From contig NC_085140.1 in assembly GCF_024139115.2 (NCBI RefSeq), positions 334,425,953 to 334,489,952 on the forward strand: 64,000 nucleotides of DNA. The letters run 5' to 3'. The DNA is from Armigeres subalbatus (Eukaryota > Arthropoda > Insecta > Diptera > Culicidae). How positions within the stretch are numbered: position 1 is the stretch's first letter; every line of letters starts with the position of its first letter. The position numbers and the translations under genes are program-made. Below the pieces are notes generated by a model. The model searched no databases, had not been told where the DNA came from, and saw only the letters and a program-made list of their open reading frames with translations. This document shows, piece by piece, positions 9,560 through 22,533 of this stretch.

Positions 9560-12500
9560 TTCTCCGGAAATTCATTTGAATTCTCTTAGTAAACTCATCC
9601 AAATCGTTTCGGGAAATACAATTCAATTTCTTCGAATAGTTCATCCAAATGGTCTAGAGAAATTCATTTGAAATTCCTCGGAAAATTTATCCGAATCTTC
9701 TAGAACAAATGATACGAATAGTTTAACCAATCTGTAAGATTTATTTTCAGGACATTTGTCCGATTTTTTCTGCGAAATTCATCCAAATTTCTTAGAGACA
9801 TTCATCCGAATTCATACAAAAAATTCATCCACAATTTCACGCAAAATTCATATAAATATTTTGTTCGGAAACGCATCCGAGTTTCCTCGGCAAATTCAAC
9901 TTAATTACCCATCCGAAACTGCTCGGAATCACTGCTAAGAATTCATCCGAATTTCCTTGGGAAATTCATTCGAATTTCCTTGGGAAATTAATTCGAATTT
10001 CCATGGAAAATTCATCTGAATTTCCTTGGGAAATTCATCCGAATTTACTTGGAAAATTCATCCAAATATCCTCGGGAAATTCATCCGAATTTCCTTGGGA
10101 AATTCATCTGAATTTTTTTAGGGTTTTCAACCGAATTTCCTTGAGAAATTCATCCGAATTACCTTGGGAAATTCATCTTCGGGAAATTCATCCGAATTCT
10201 CTCGGGAAATTTATCCAAATTTCCTTGGGAAATTCATTCGAATTTCCTTGGGAAATTCATCCGAATTTCCTTGGGAAATTCATCCGAATTTCCTTGGGAA
10301 ATTCATCCGAATTTCCTTGGGAAATTCATCCGAATTTACTTGGGAAATTCATCCGAATTTCCTTGGGAAATTCATCCGAATTTCCTTGGGAAATTCATTC
10401 GAATTTCCTTGGGAAATTCATTCGAATTTCCTTGGAAAATTGATCCGAATTTCCTTGGACAATTCATGCGAATTTGAACGATCGGATTTCCTTGGGAAAT
10501 TCACCCAAATTTGCTTGGGAAATTCATTCGATTTTACTTGGGAATTTCATCCTAATTTCCTTGGGAAATTCATCCATATTTCCCTGGGAAATTCATCCGA
10601 CTTTCCTTGGGTAATTCACCAGAATTTCCTTGGGAAATTCATCCTAATTTCCCTGGGAAATTCATCCGAATTTCCCTGGGAAATTCATCCGAATTTCCTT
10701 GGGAAATTCATCCTAATTTCCTTGGGAAATTCATCCTAATTTCCCTGGGAAATTCATCCGAATTTCCTTGGCAAATTCATCCGAATTTCCTTGGGAAATT
10801 CTTCCCCGAATTTCCTTGGGAAATTCATCCCCGAATTTCCTTGGGAATTTCATCCGAATTTCCTTGGGAAATTCATCCGCATTTCCTTGGGAAATTGATC
10901 CGAATTTCCTTGGGCAATTCATGCGAATTTCCTTGGGAAATTCATTCGAACTTCCTTGGGAAATTCATCCGAATTTCCTTGGGAAATTCATCCGAATTTC
11001 CTTGGGAAATTCATCCGAATTTCCTTGGGAAATTCATCCGAATTTCCTTGGGAAATTCATCCGAATTTCCTTGGGAAATTCATCCGAATTTCCTTGGGAA
11101 ATTCATCCGAATTTCCTTGGGAAATTCATCCGAATTTCCTTGGGAAATTCATCCGAATTTCCTTGGGAAATTCATCCGAATTTCCTTGGGAAATTCATCC
11201 GAATTTCCTTGGGAAATTCATCCGACTTCCTTGGGAAATTCATCCGAATTTCCTTGGGAAATTCATCCGAATTTCCTTGGGAAATTCATCCGAATTTCCT
11301 TGGGAAATTCATCCGAATTTCCTTGGGAAATTCATCCCAATTTCCTTGGGAAATTCATCCGAATTTCTTGGGAAATTCATCCGAATTTCCTTGGGAAATT
11401 CATCCGAATTTCCTTGGGTAATTCATCCGAATTTTCTTTGGAAATTCATCCGAAATTTCTTTGGAAATTCATCCGAATTTCCTTGGGAAATTCATCCGAA
11501 TTTCCTTGGGAAATTCATCCGAATTCCCTTGGGAAATTCATCCGAATTTCCTTGGGAAATTCATCCGAATTTCCTTGGGAAATTCATCCGAATTTCCTTG
11601 GGAAATTCATCCGAATTTCCTTGGGAAATTCATCCGAATTTCCTTGGGAAATTCATCCGAATTTCCTTGGGAAATTCATCCGAATTTCCTTGGGAAATTC
11701 ATCCGAATTTCCTTGGGAAATTCATCCGAATTTCCTTGGGAAATTCATCCGAATTTCCTTGGGAAATTCATCCGAATTTCCTTGGGAAATTCATCCGAAT
11801 TTCCTTGGGAAATTCATCCGACTTTCCTTGGGAAATTCATCCGAATTTCCTTGGGAAATTCATCCGAAGTTCCTTGGGAAATTCATCCGAATTTCCTTGG
11901 GAAATTCATCCGAATTTCCTTGGGAAATTCATCCGAATTTCCTTGGGAAATTCATCCGAATTTCCTTGGGAAATTCATCCGAATTTCCTTGGGAAATTCA
12001 TCCGAATTTCCTTGGGAAATTCATCCGAATTTCCTTGGGAAATTCATCCGAATTTCCTTGGGAAATTCATCCGAATTTCCTTGGGAAATTCATCCGAATT
12101 TCCTTGGGAAATTCATCCGAATTCCCTTGGGAAATTCATCCGAATTTCCTTGGGAAATTCATCCGAATTTCCTTGGGAAATTCATCCGAATTTCCTTGGG
12201 AAATTCATCCGAATTTCCTTGGGAAATTCATCCGAATTTCCTTGGGAAATTCATCCGAATTTCCTTGGGAAATTCATCCGAATTTCCTTGGGAAATTCAT
12301 CCGAATTTCCTTGGGAAATTCATCCGAATTTCCTTGGGAAATTCATCCGAATTTCCTTGGGAAATTCATCCGAATTTCCTTGGGAAATTCATCCGAATTT
12401 CCTTGGGAAATTCATCCGAATCTCCTTGGGAAATTCATCCGAATTTCTTTGGGAAATTCATCCGAATTCCCTTGGGAAATTCATCCGAATTTCCTTGGGA

Positions 12501-12735
12501 AATTCATCCGAATTTCCTTGGGAAATTCATCTGAATTTCCTTGGGAAATTCATCCGAATTTCCTTGGGAAATTCATCCGAATTTTCTTGGGAAATTCATC
12601 CGAATTTCCGTGGGAAATTCATCCGAATTTCCTTGGGAAATTCATCCGAATTTCCTTGGGAACTTTATCCGAATTTCCATGGGAAATTCATCCGAATTTC
12701 CTTGAACAATTCATCCGATTTTCTTTGGGAAATTC
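9560..12735. repeat. 23-bp minisatellite array, about 3.2 kb
   Basis: The unit is GGGAAATTCATCCGAATTT followed by CCTT (23 bp). Units are nearly identical in the middle (about 10950-12660) and increasingly diverged on the left (9560-10950), the pattern left by unequal exchange. Some 120 or more units fit. Because 23 is not a multiple of 3 and no stop falls in any phase, three forward frames of up to 738 codons stay open and all read the same 23-residue cycle (GNSSEFPWEIHPNFLGKFI...). These are not genes. Single-base indels such as those near 11224 and 11370 shift the phase. Confidence 0.97.
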
Positions 12736-13340
12736 CGGAAGTTCCTCCAGGAATTCCTCCGGAAGTTGCTCCAGGAATTCCTTCTGAAGTTTCTCCAGGA
12801 ATTCCTCCGAAAGTTCCTCCAGGAATTCCTACGGAAGTTCCTCCAGGAATTCCTACGGAAGTTCCTCCAGGAATTCCTACGGAAGTTCCTCCAGGAATTC
12901 CTCCGGAAGTTCCTTCAGGAATTCCTCCAAAGGTTCCTCCAGGAATTCCTCCGGAAGTTCCTCCAGGAATTCCTCCGGAAGTTCCTCCATGCATTCCTCC
13001 GGAAGTTCCTTCAGGAGTTCTTCCGGAAGTTCCTCCAGGAATTCCTCCGGAAGTAACTCCAGGAATTCCTCCGGGAGTTCCTGCAGGAATTCCTTCGAAA
13101 GTTTCATCAGGAATTTATCCGAAAGTTTCTCCAGAAATACCTCCGGAAGTTCCTCCAGGAATTCATCCGTAAGTTCCTCCAGGAATTCCTCCGAGTTTCT
13201 CCAGGAATTCCTCCGGAAGTTACTCCAGGAATTCCTCCGGAAAATACACCTTCGGAAGTTCCTCCAGAAATTCATTCAGAAGTTCCTTCAGGAATTTCTC
13301 CGGAAGTTCCTTCGGAAGTTTCTCCAAGAATTCTATTGAA
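12736..13340. repeat. 24-bp minisatellite array, about 25 units
   Basis: The unit is GGAAGTTCCTCCAGGAATTC plus CTCC (24 bp). It starts where the 23-bp array ends, with no spacer. As 24 is divisible by 3, it yields short open frames of eight-residue cycles on both strands (EVPPGIPT-like on plus, GGTSVGIP-like on minus). The same unit, heavily diverged, makes up 1-560, 21457-22533 and 23731-24740, so this is probably a younger expansion of a dispersed sequence. Confidence 0.95.
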
Positions 13341-13639
13341 AAAAATTTGGGGTTGCATACAAGACACGACCGCTCGACGTAAACTACGTAAAACCAAATG
13401 TAGTACACTGAACCTATCATTCCGCTCTATATAGAAGATTGGGAACCATCCCAGCTTTAGCAGCCCCTCCCACTCTGTTAGGGAATAGGGACCCCACTGT
13501 CTATCAGCGGGAGCACCCCATTCATACATTCCAGTTTAATAATTGGTAATACCCTAAAGGTAGGCAATTATCAAGGATTGGAAGACACCGTAGAGGGGAT
13601 GCATGATATATGAAAGAACTAAATTTTTCAATAGTTTAG

Positions 13640-13795
13640 CGTTGATAATCAATAGTTTAAATACTACTGGCAAATTGGTGGAGAGTTTGCGAATTGATTG
13701 ATATATAAAACATTAAAATCCATTGAAAGATGAAGGACCTATTAATGTTACAAATCTTACATGATTTCGTGACGGTCCCCCTCGTCTCCCCTTCC
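13640..13795 (-). repeat. dispersed repeat with GGGGACCGTCACGAAA motif, copy 1
   Basis: On the minus strand the sequence reads GGGGGACCGTCACGAAATC near 13785, then AATCTT, TAATAGGTCC and AAAGATGG-like phrases. It matches the copies at 36450-36625 and 50815-50960 (plus) and part of 56690-56880 (minus). I do not know which transposon it comes from. Confidence 0.6.
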
Positions 13796-15432
13796 GTAAT
13801 TTATTTAATTCATGCGGAAAGCTTTCTATGGAAAGTTTTCTTCGCGTTTCATTAGGAAGTCTTGTTTACATTGGTGAAAACATCAAAGAAGCTTAAGGGG
13901 TGCATCTTTCCTAATTTTCCGGCAAGCCATCGACTCACAGGACTGTTACAATCTTTCTTATTAATCTTCTTGATGTTCAAATGTTTTTATAGGGTAGTAG
14001 AGTATTGAGTAATCATTTCAGCTGCCCCATTCCAAGACAATGTCCAAAAACAGACTTGCCGCTGTCTCTGAGTTATTCAGAATTATGAAACTTGCTTTTA
14101 TTGATAAAATCTCCTCTGATTTCTCTTTCGTTTTACAAAGATGTTCACGTTACTTTTTTCACTGTAGAAAGCATGTGAGATGTGAGAACCGTTTCCCTTG
14201 AGCTATCCTCTATCAAATGCAGCGGCATGGTAACCATTATGAGAAACTTTGTACTAATTACTTTCGACTTTCCCCATCATATCTTTGGAATAGAAATAAT
14301 CCTGAAGAAAAGGGAACTGCCACCACAATAAGTAGACGATGAAGTAAGATGTTGTCGTCTCTATGATAAAACTTTAAAATAAAGCGTTCCCCATGTTTTT
14401 TAACCTTTTGACAATTTCTACATATCATCTTATTTCTATAGTGTGTAAAATAGATTTCGTAGAGTGTTGAATAAGCTCGGAACTAGGCTGGAACATTTGA
14501 AATGTGTTTCTTGTTCTGAATTGTAACCAGTCAAAGCTTTCGAATTCCCTATCAAGAAACAAGAATAAGTTCATTTACAATCCCTGTTCATGTCGAGAAT
14601 AGATCTCAGAACAACAACGAAGTTCCGATTGATTAGCTAACCATTGTTATTTCTTCAAGTAAGTTCCCATTTTAGTACCAATAAAGTCACCGAAGTGTAA
14701 ACTTGAATCGAAATTCGACTTGCTAATGCCGGTCCCTAGTCGACTTGTTTGTAACAAATCGATCGATTTCAAGCTACTTTCTGCGATTTGGTGGTGCTGT
14801 GGATAGGACAACGAAGGACCTCGCATAATAGCGATGGATGAGCGACAACAGGGGTGGTCCACACAAGTGGCATTTCCTCTCGCTTTGACGACGACGGGTG
14901 CGCTGTTTGCTTAGCAAACACGCCATCAAATACATACCACCTTCAAACTCTCCGCTGGTTGAAGGTTCGGGTTTGGGTGCCGCCAGCTTCCACACACATA
15001 TGGGAGGAAACCGTTTCAGACGGACCGGTGCGGTGATGATGACCCAGCTCAAAGGCGGATGGTTGCTGGGTGCATAAAAATTCGAACTCAAAACAAACAC
15101 CGAATTCCGACTGCTGGTCGACTTCGTGGTCGAAATGTTTGTGTTTTCTTTTCCTGACTCGCTGCTGTGATTCTCGCGCTGTGCGATGACGCTTCGCAGA
15201 ATGAATGTTGGATTCTTTTTTTTTTTGTTTTTAGTAGAAGGTAATGAAATTCTGCTGTGTGCTGGTGGGAATTCCGTGGAAAACCACGAAAATTGATTCG
15301 TTGAAATTGACTGCGTTCTGAGAGGTCAGATCGGAGTTTTTAACGACGATTTTTGGATAATAAGTTTCGAGATTAACGGAATGGTTAATGTTAAAACTTT
15401 TCGGTCATTGGTCATCAAACTTTGCTAATCAG
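13796..15432. other. no gene recognised
   Basis: AT-rich sequence to about 14640, then a more balanced block at 14760-15210 with short frames on both strands. No domain, splice-flanked exon or RNA gene could be defended. Confidence 0.4.
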
Positions 15433-18400
15433 TAGGGGGCCGTCCAGAAACCACGTGGTTATATAGGGGGGGAGGGGGGGTTTGGAAAATGACCACGATA
15501 AGCCACATGGGGGGAGGGGGGTGTTGCTCTCGAACCACGTGGTTTTTTTTTAACACGAAAGATTTTGGTAAATAACAATAGCGGTGTAAAAAATACAAAT
15601 CATCAAAATTTAATGATTTAATCCATTAAACGCAAAGCGCATCTTAGGGCCGATGCCCACGTAGCGTCTTTTCAACTCAGTGTTAAAATGAATTTAGCAT
15701 TAAGCATCGAGAAAACCCGGTAACGCAGCGTCGGTCGCAAACGCCGATGCATATCTGAGTTATTTGGCCAACTTAGCTTTAGATCCTATTTCCATAAAAA
15801 ATAAACGAAAAAGCAGGTTGCGTTTCAGTCTCAATTTTCACCAAAAAATTGGGAAAGAAAAATGAAAAATATTTTCTAAAAATTCCGCCGCAGATGGTTT
15901 TTGGCATCACGCCGCCGACACTTTTGCATCAGCGGACTACAGCTACAATTCTGAAAACTGTTCATGTTTTTACAATAATTCAAGAAAAATCTTCAAAAGA
16001 ATGTCTTGTGGACATTCAGGAAAAATCCAGTAAAAAATTTCCTGTAAAAACTTTGACCTTACTTCATACAATCCTGATAAAGTGCTAGCATTCAGAATGT
16101 TTTTGAACAATTCTCTCTCGAAAATTTTGCTACGTGTTCGTGTTTTTTTTAATTTTCACCATAAATTCTTCCAAAATTTCATGGAAATTCATTCTTCTTC
16201 GGAAAGTCATTTTGATTTCTTTGTAGGTTCAGCTAAACATTGCTTTAAATCTTTACCATGCAAAGAAGCACAAGAAATTATTTAAAAATTTTAAGGAATT
16301 TTCACATCAGAAAATCTTTAAAATTTTGATTTAATTTTCTAAGGAATTCCTATTGGAATTGCTTCTAAAGTACAACCTTCACAAGTACTACAAAAGTGCA
16401 TTTTTTTTTGTTATTTCCACTTGTAAAAACATCGAAATATCCTCGGGAAATTCATTATTGGTGTTTTAGATGAACTTTTTTTCGATTTTCTACTGGAAAA
16501 TCTTAGGAATTTCCATCGGAAATATTTTGGTATACTCCAAATAATTTCTTTTGGAAATTAAAAAACTGCTGAAAATTTCTAAGATTTTTTTGAAAAACGA
16601 AAAATTCCATTGGAAATTTAGAAGAATTTCCTTTGAAGATTCATTAAATTTGCCCAGGATTTTGAAAAAATCTTTAGAGATTCTGTAAAAAAGTAAGCTG
16701 GATTTTTTTTAATTTATGCCGGAAGTTCTTCGAATTTGATGTTTATTGAATTTTCATGCATTTAGGATCCTTCTACGGATTCTTCTAGTTCTTCAAAATT
16801 TCTACCGAACCTTTTTAGGAACTTTTCCACAGAATTTCGAAAAAAAAAATCGTTGAAATACTGAAGATTTTTCCGTGGAGACTCTGAAGAATTTCTTCTA
16901 ACTATTCTGAAGGGTTTCCCTTGCAACTCCAGAATAATTATTCTTGAAAATTAGGAAGATCTTGGAATTTAAAATTCATCCAAGCAATACATGTAGGCAA
17001 TTATTTAGGATTAAGGATTAAGAAATTCATAAAAGGGTCTTAGAACTAAGAAGAGTCCGGCGATATGAAAAAAAGTGGCAGTGTTCCAGAAAAAAACACT
17101 CCAATTCCTAAAACAATCTAGGGTAATAAATAGTGTTATAATAACGATTGAAATTGAATTCTAAAACAAATCTCAACCCTTTCAGGACTAATGGGTCATA
17201 TATGCCCAGCGTTTTAGATTGTCTATTAAATCACAAAAGAGAGCTAGACCACCATTTTCTTCAGTAAAATTGTTCATCTAGATATTGGTTTTACAGAAAA
17301 AAAATATGGGAGCTCAAATTTCACTGACCCTGAAAACTCAGTTATCCGAAACTTTGGGAAGATTTCGATTCTAAGAGCATGCAAATGAAGTTGAAATGTT
17401 TGAATCATTCTGAACACTCAGATAAGATGGGTCATCCTGAACGTTAAGCCAGTGATTGCTCTCAAGTTCAGCCCACGACTTCTCGGGTGATCAATCATGA
17501 CATTTGTAATGTCCTCATCATCGGTATGTACCCAATCCGATGAAATAAGAATATGATCCTAATTTCCATTAACATGAGATCTAAGAGACAAGGTACCCAA
17601 AATTATCTTGAGTCAACATCAAGCTGCACAATGCCTATTGCCTATGCCTTTTTTGTAGGGCCTTAGAAGCACTGGGTTCACGGATTTGAATGATTAAGTA
17701 GTTCAAACATTACGACTTCCAGGACGTTTTTTAAAACCTAAAAGTTTTGTATAACCTAAGTCGAGTCAAGTACGAAACACTGAAGACGACCTTACTGTTG
17801 AGGTCGAAATACGTATCTGTCAAGGTACAATCAAGTGGTGGAATTAAATAGGAAGGTACAAACTCGTCTTATGACAAGTAAAGACATTCTATTAAAAAGC
17901 TCAACATAATTTTTTTAACTAGAAAGTCTGTAGTAGCTTGTACAAATAACAATTGCCATATCAACCCAATGGACCTAACGGGATATTATATCATACATCA
18001 TTCATAATTTGGTTAATTGGATAAATGGAATGATCCGAACTCCAAAATGATAATTGATCTATAATACATTCATTCTTCTATGAGTCCACCATTGACTGAA
18101 GCATATTCGAGATATGGAATAGAAGTTCCTTGGGAAATTATTCGAAAGACATCAGAGTGAACGAGAAAATATGTTTAGTATGGCATCATTGGATTCCACG
18201 AGTCAATATCAAAATAAAATTTCAATGAAGAATTAGAAATTTTGAGAGATGAGCCAGCTCTAGATTATTTATTAGAGAAAAATAGAATCTTCGAAATAAT
18301 GAAAATTTATAATTTCCATGCTGGGTTTTAGTTTGATTTTGATTCTTTTGAATTTTTCGATTTTCAATATTGAACGGATTAACCATATGTTTTAGTTACA

Positions 18401-18542
18401 TAGGTTTTTTAATTTTTGTGCTTGAAAAAAACCACGTGGTCAAAGGGGAGGGGGGTTCTGCCAAATGACCACGATAGACCACATGAGGGGAGGGGGTTGA
18501 AAATCTTCAAAATATGACCACGTGGTTTCTGGATGGCCCCTA
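15433..18542. mobile_element. 3.1-kb TA-flanked element, inverted tips and direct subterminal blocks
   Basis: The body 15435-18540 is flanked by TA on both sides. The outer tips are inverted: GGGGCCGTCCAGAAACCACG on the left and the complement GGGGCCATCCAGAAACCACG on the right. Just inside lie G-rich blocks of about 95 bp bounded by the palindrome CCACGTGG (15453-15546 and 18432-18528). These are in direct orientation and share ATGACCACGATA, CCACATG and GGGGAGGGGG. The 2.9-kb interior is AT-rich and has no transposase-like frame. Part of it (about 16140-16960) looks like decayed GGAAATTC-type minisatellite. It is probably a non-autonomous DNA element. The element at 52319-55371 shows the same plan. 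Confidence 0.7.
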
Positions 18543-20024
18543 GTTGAATAATGAATGCAAAAGCTAAAAACATCTATTGGGTGTTTAACGAAGTTTGACT
18601 CAGCTGTTCAGTACTTATAAGCTCAATAAATTGTCTCCGTAATCCGACGCAAATCATCAGCGCCTTGACGCATTACCCCAAATCGGGAACTATTGACAGA
18701 AAAATAAATCACTTTTCACCGGGTAATGTCGCTCCCGATTTGGAACCCAATAAACCTTTCACCCTTTTGTTTAGTATTTCTCCGGGCCGAAAATTTGGGA
18801 CTACATTAGCTTTATTGCTTCCCATCCGGTCGGATCCAAAATGTGAGAATCGGCATCGCATTAACAGATTTTCCCCCGGAACCATCACTGCGGGGCTGGA
18901 TGGAGAAGACAATGACGACAGGCGTCCGTACGGCAGACAGTCATCAATCTCATTCGACTGCTGGAGATTTGGGAGGCCATAAGTAGACGTGGCACCAACA
19001 GGTCTCCCGAATTTGAAGGAAAATACAGGCCAAGAAAAGTGGAAGAGCGCGGGAGTTTATTTTTCTCTGCTGACGGAAAATCGACCGCGCGCGGTGGGAG
19101 TGACTGTGCGATGCGGGATGGGTGGAATTCAAAACAGATAAATAGAAAAAAATGGGAGTTCTCGTGAAAAAAGTGGAATCACATGTGAAAGATGAAAGGC
19201 TAGAACGGGTTGGACGGGAAAATACTTGGGATGTCGTCTTCGGCTTCGCCGTTGCCATCGGGAGGTGGAATGTGTGAGTATATAAATCGAACGAATGGCA
19301 GTTAAAACAAAAGTTTAACAAACGTTTCGGTGAGTGATGGCCACTATTAGGAGTGGCGTTTTCGAGGAAAAGAGATTACTGGTTGTGAATATTTGAACAA
19401 TGCCATCATGAGACAGGCAACATGAGTAAGTCTTCAAAACAAATGAGATTTTATGATCACTAAAATGTAAATAGTGAGATATTTACACTTCTTCTTGCTC
19501 AACAGTAGGTTTTGTGATGAAATGTAAAAAAATGACGGCGATTCAAAGCGATCTGACTTTTGATGATACCGATGAAAAGTGGTTGAATGGTGATATTTTT
19601 CATATGTTTTGAACTCAGTTTTCTTTTATGTTTATGGAAAGAACAGTTGGACAGTAAAACTAAACATTGGAATCCTGCCACGGTTACTCAGCAATCATAA
19701 AAATGAGATTTCGTTCAATTCCAAGCTGTGTGTCGATCTGAAAATCGTCCGTGGTGATGTTTGTCGTGATTTCGCTCAGCAATGGAAATGCAGCTCCGGT
19801 ATTCTTCTGAGTTTTCCAGCGAAATTGCTATCAAGTTAAGAACATTCCAGGAAATGCAATTGTTTTTTTTTTGGAAACCCTTTCGAATTTCAAAGGAAGA
19901 TGTTCCGAATTTCCCAGAAATTTTACAACAAAAAAAATTGTTAACTGTCAAAGGCCCGGTACGTCAGTCAGTCAGAAAAATGAAACTTCAAGAGTGATGC
20001 ACAATTTTATCGCCACATGTTGGA
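18543..20024. other. no gene recognised
   Basis: The block 18660-19340 is of higher complexity than the flanks and has a 105-codon frame without a known domain. It also holds the TATA/donor arrangement listed separately. The rest is AT-rich. Confidence 0.4.
19279..19335 (+). promoter_or_regulatory. possible TATA promoter with nearby splice donor
   Basis: TATATAAAT lies at 19279-19287, and a donor-like CGGTGAGTG follows with its GT at 19330-19331. The sequence before the TATA box is GC-richer than average. The arrangement would fit a short first exon of a plus-strand gene. No downstream exon was identified, so this may be chance. Confidence 0.2.
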
Positions 20025-20157
20025 GCCATTCCTGGAGGAATTTCTTGAGAATCTTTCGGAGGTTTTTCAAGAGGTACGCCCGGAGAAATTTCCGAAAGAA
20101 TTCCTGAAAGAATTTTCGGAGGAAGTTCAGTAGGTACTACGGGAGGAATTTCCGCGA
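20025..20157. repeat. degenerate minisatellite remnant
   Basis: GGAGGAATTTC and GAAATTTCCGAAAG phrases mark it as the same degenerate minisatellite that resumes at 21457. The fold-back element at 20158-21456 therefore sits within this minisatellite. Confidence 0.6.
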
Positions 20158-21456
20158 GGGGTAAAGGTCATTTGGCCGAAACCCATTCGGCCGAAAACCA
20201 TTTGACCGAATGCCACTAGGCCGAAACCTTTCTGGCCGAAAGGGTCGTTTGGCCGAAAAAGTTGTCTGGCCGAAAGGGTCATTTGGCCGAAAGGGTCATT
20301 TGGCCGAAAGGGTCGTTTGGCCGAAAGGGTTATTAGGCCGAAAGGGTCATTCGGCCGAAAGGGTCGTTTGGCCGAAAGGGTCATTTGGCCGAATAAGACA
20401 TTTGGCCGAAAGGGTCATTTGGTCGAAAGGGTCGTTTGGAAGAAAGGGTCGTTTGGCCGAAAGGGTCATTTGACCGAATAGGACATTTGGACGAATAGGT
20501 CATTTAGCCGAATAATTCATTTGAAAAGTGAGAAATTTGCAATGAGAAGAGAGACGTCTTACTTCTCACTCTTTATTTTCTCTTCCCACTGTAAAAAGTG
20601 AGAAGCGCGAAATGAGAGGTGAGACGTCTAGCTACTCCCTTCGTACTACTCACTTTTCACAGTGAGAAGTGAAAAATGGGGAGTTAGAAGTGAGACGTCT
20701 CACTTCTCACTCCTCATTTATTACTTCGCTGTAAAAAGTGAGAAGCGCGAAGTGAGTGATAAATAAAGTGAAGCACGAAGTGAGTAGTGAGACGTCTCAC
20801 TATTCTCGTCGCGTTTCTCACTTTTGACAGCGAGAAGTGATAAATGAGGATTGAGAAGTGAAACGTCTGCGAAGTGGGTAGTGAGACATCTCACTACTAA
20901 TTTCGCGCATCTCACTTTTACATTGAGAAGATAAAAATGAACAGTGGGAAGTGAGGCATCTCGTTACCCATTCCTAATATCTCACTTTTTAAATGACCTA
21001 TTCGACTAAATGTCCTATTCGGCCAAATGATCCTTTTGGCCAAACGAGCCTTTAAGCCAAATGACCCTTTCGGCCATGTGACCCTTTCGGCTAAATTACC
21101 CTTTCGGCCTAATGACCATTTCGGTCAAATGACTCTTTCGGCCAAATGACCCTTTTGGCTAAATGATCCTTTCGCCCATACGACCCTTTCAGCCAAACGA
21201 CCCTTCTTGCCAAACGACCCATTAGGCCTAATGAACCATTCGGCCAAACGACCTATTAGGCCCAATGACCCATTCGGCCAAACGACCCATTCGGCCAAAC
21301 GACCCATTAGGCCTAATGACCCTTTCGGCCAACCGACCCTTTCGGCCAACTGACCCTTTCGACCAAATGGTATATTCGGCCAAACTACTTTTGGCTTAGT
21401 GGCATTCGGTCAAATGGCTTTCGGTCGAATGGGCGTCGGCCAAATGACCCTTCCCC
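20158..21456. mobile_element. fold-back element with 17-bp tandem-repeat arms
   Basis: The left arm (20158-20520) is a tandem array of GGCCGAAAGGGTCATTT (17 bp); the right arm (20995-21456) is the same array inverted. The outermost sequences also match in inverted order: GGGTCATTTGGCCGA, CCCATTCG, CCATTTGACCGAATGCCACT. The centre (20520-20995) holds AAGTGAGAAGTGAGACGTC blocks in which GAGACGTCTC is itself a palindrome repeated every 70-100 bp. No coding capacity is seen. The same two modules recur at 55421-58279. Confidence 0.8.
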
Positions 21457-22533
21457 TTCCGACAGAGCTCTTGGAGGGTTTACCAAAAAAAAAACTCTTG
21501 AAGGATTTTCCAAAGAATCTATAGGAGAAATTTCCTGGGAAAAATCTGAAGGAACTTTTGAAGGAATAATCAAAGAAACTTCTGGAGGAGTTTCAGAAGG
21601 AATTACCGGAAGAATTTCCGAAGATGTTTTTGGAGGAATTCTTCGAGGAGGTTTCTTGAGGAGCTCCTAGAGGATGTTCTGGGGGAATTATTGGAGCAAT
21701 TTCGGAGGATTCAGGAATTTTCAGATGATTCTTGGAGGAATTTCCGGAAGATTTTCCGAAGGAGCTTCTGAAAGTGTTATCTAAAGAAACTGCTGGAGGA
21801 TTTTCTGGAGGATCTTCTTGGTGGGTTTTTGGAGGAATACAAGAAGAATTTCCTCAGGAACTCCTGGAACGTTCTGAATGAATTTTGGAGTAATTTCTGG
21901 AGAACTTTCTAAAGGAACACCTGAAGTACTTTATGGAGGAATTTCGGAAGAAAATGGACGAATTTCATGAGAAACTCCTGGAAGAACGCCGTTAGGAATA
22001 TCCGAAAGAACTTGTGGAGAAATTTTTGGAGGAAGTTCTGGAGGTACTTTGGGAGGTATTTCTAGAGAAACTTATAGAGGAATATTAGAAGAAACTTTTG
22101 GAGGGACATCCGAAAGAGTTTCAGAATGAATTTGTGAAAGAAAAATCCGAATAAATCTCTGAATACATCACTTGAAGACTTTTTGAAGAAAATCTTGGAC
22201 GAACTTCTTTAGGAACTCCTTGAAGAATTTCCAAAACCTCCTGGGGAAATTTGCGATGGTAGTCCAGAAAGAACTTCCGGGAAGCTTCTGGAGGTATCTC
22301 CGAAGAATTTAAAAAAAAACTTTTGAAGGAATTTGTTTGAGAATTCCTGGAGAAATATCAGAGGACCTTCTGGAGTCATTTTCAAAGGAACTGCTGGAGG
22401 GGCTTCTTCATACTCCTGAAGGTATTTCCAAATAAATTTCAATAAACTCTTGGAGGAATTTCTTGGGGAAGTCCTGGAGGAGATTTTGGAGGAACTATTG
22501 GATCAATTTCAGGAGGAATTCCCGGAGTTTCGT
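21457..22533. repeat. degenerate 24-bp-type minisatellite, left of RTE
   Basis: Diverged GGAGGAATTTCCGAAGGAACT units fill the stretch. The same sequence resumes after the RTE element at 22542-23722, which shows that the retroelement inserted into it. Confidence 0.75.

Noticed and set aside
9560..12735. CRISPR-like regular repeats
   Set aside because: Units are contiguous with no unique spacers, and the sequence is animal-like.
10607..13172. Forward frames of 726 and 738 codons
   Set aside because: They are read from a 23-bp tandem array in different phases and give the same 23-residue cycle. No start context, domain or codon bias supports a protein.
20158..20195. Target-site duplication TTCCG around the fold-back
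   Set aside because: The two TTCCG words are not directly adjacent to the tips, and the host minisatellite contains many such words.
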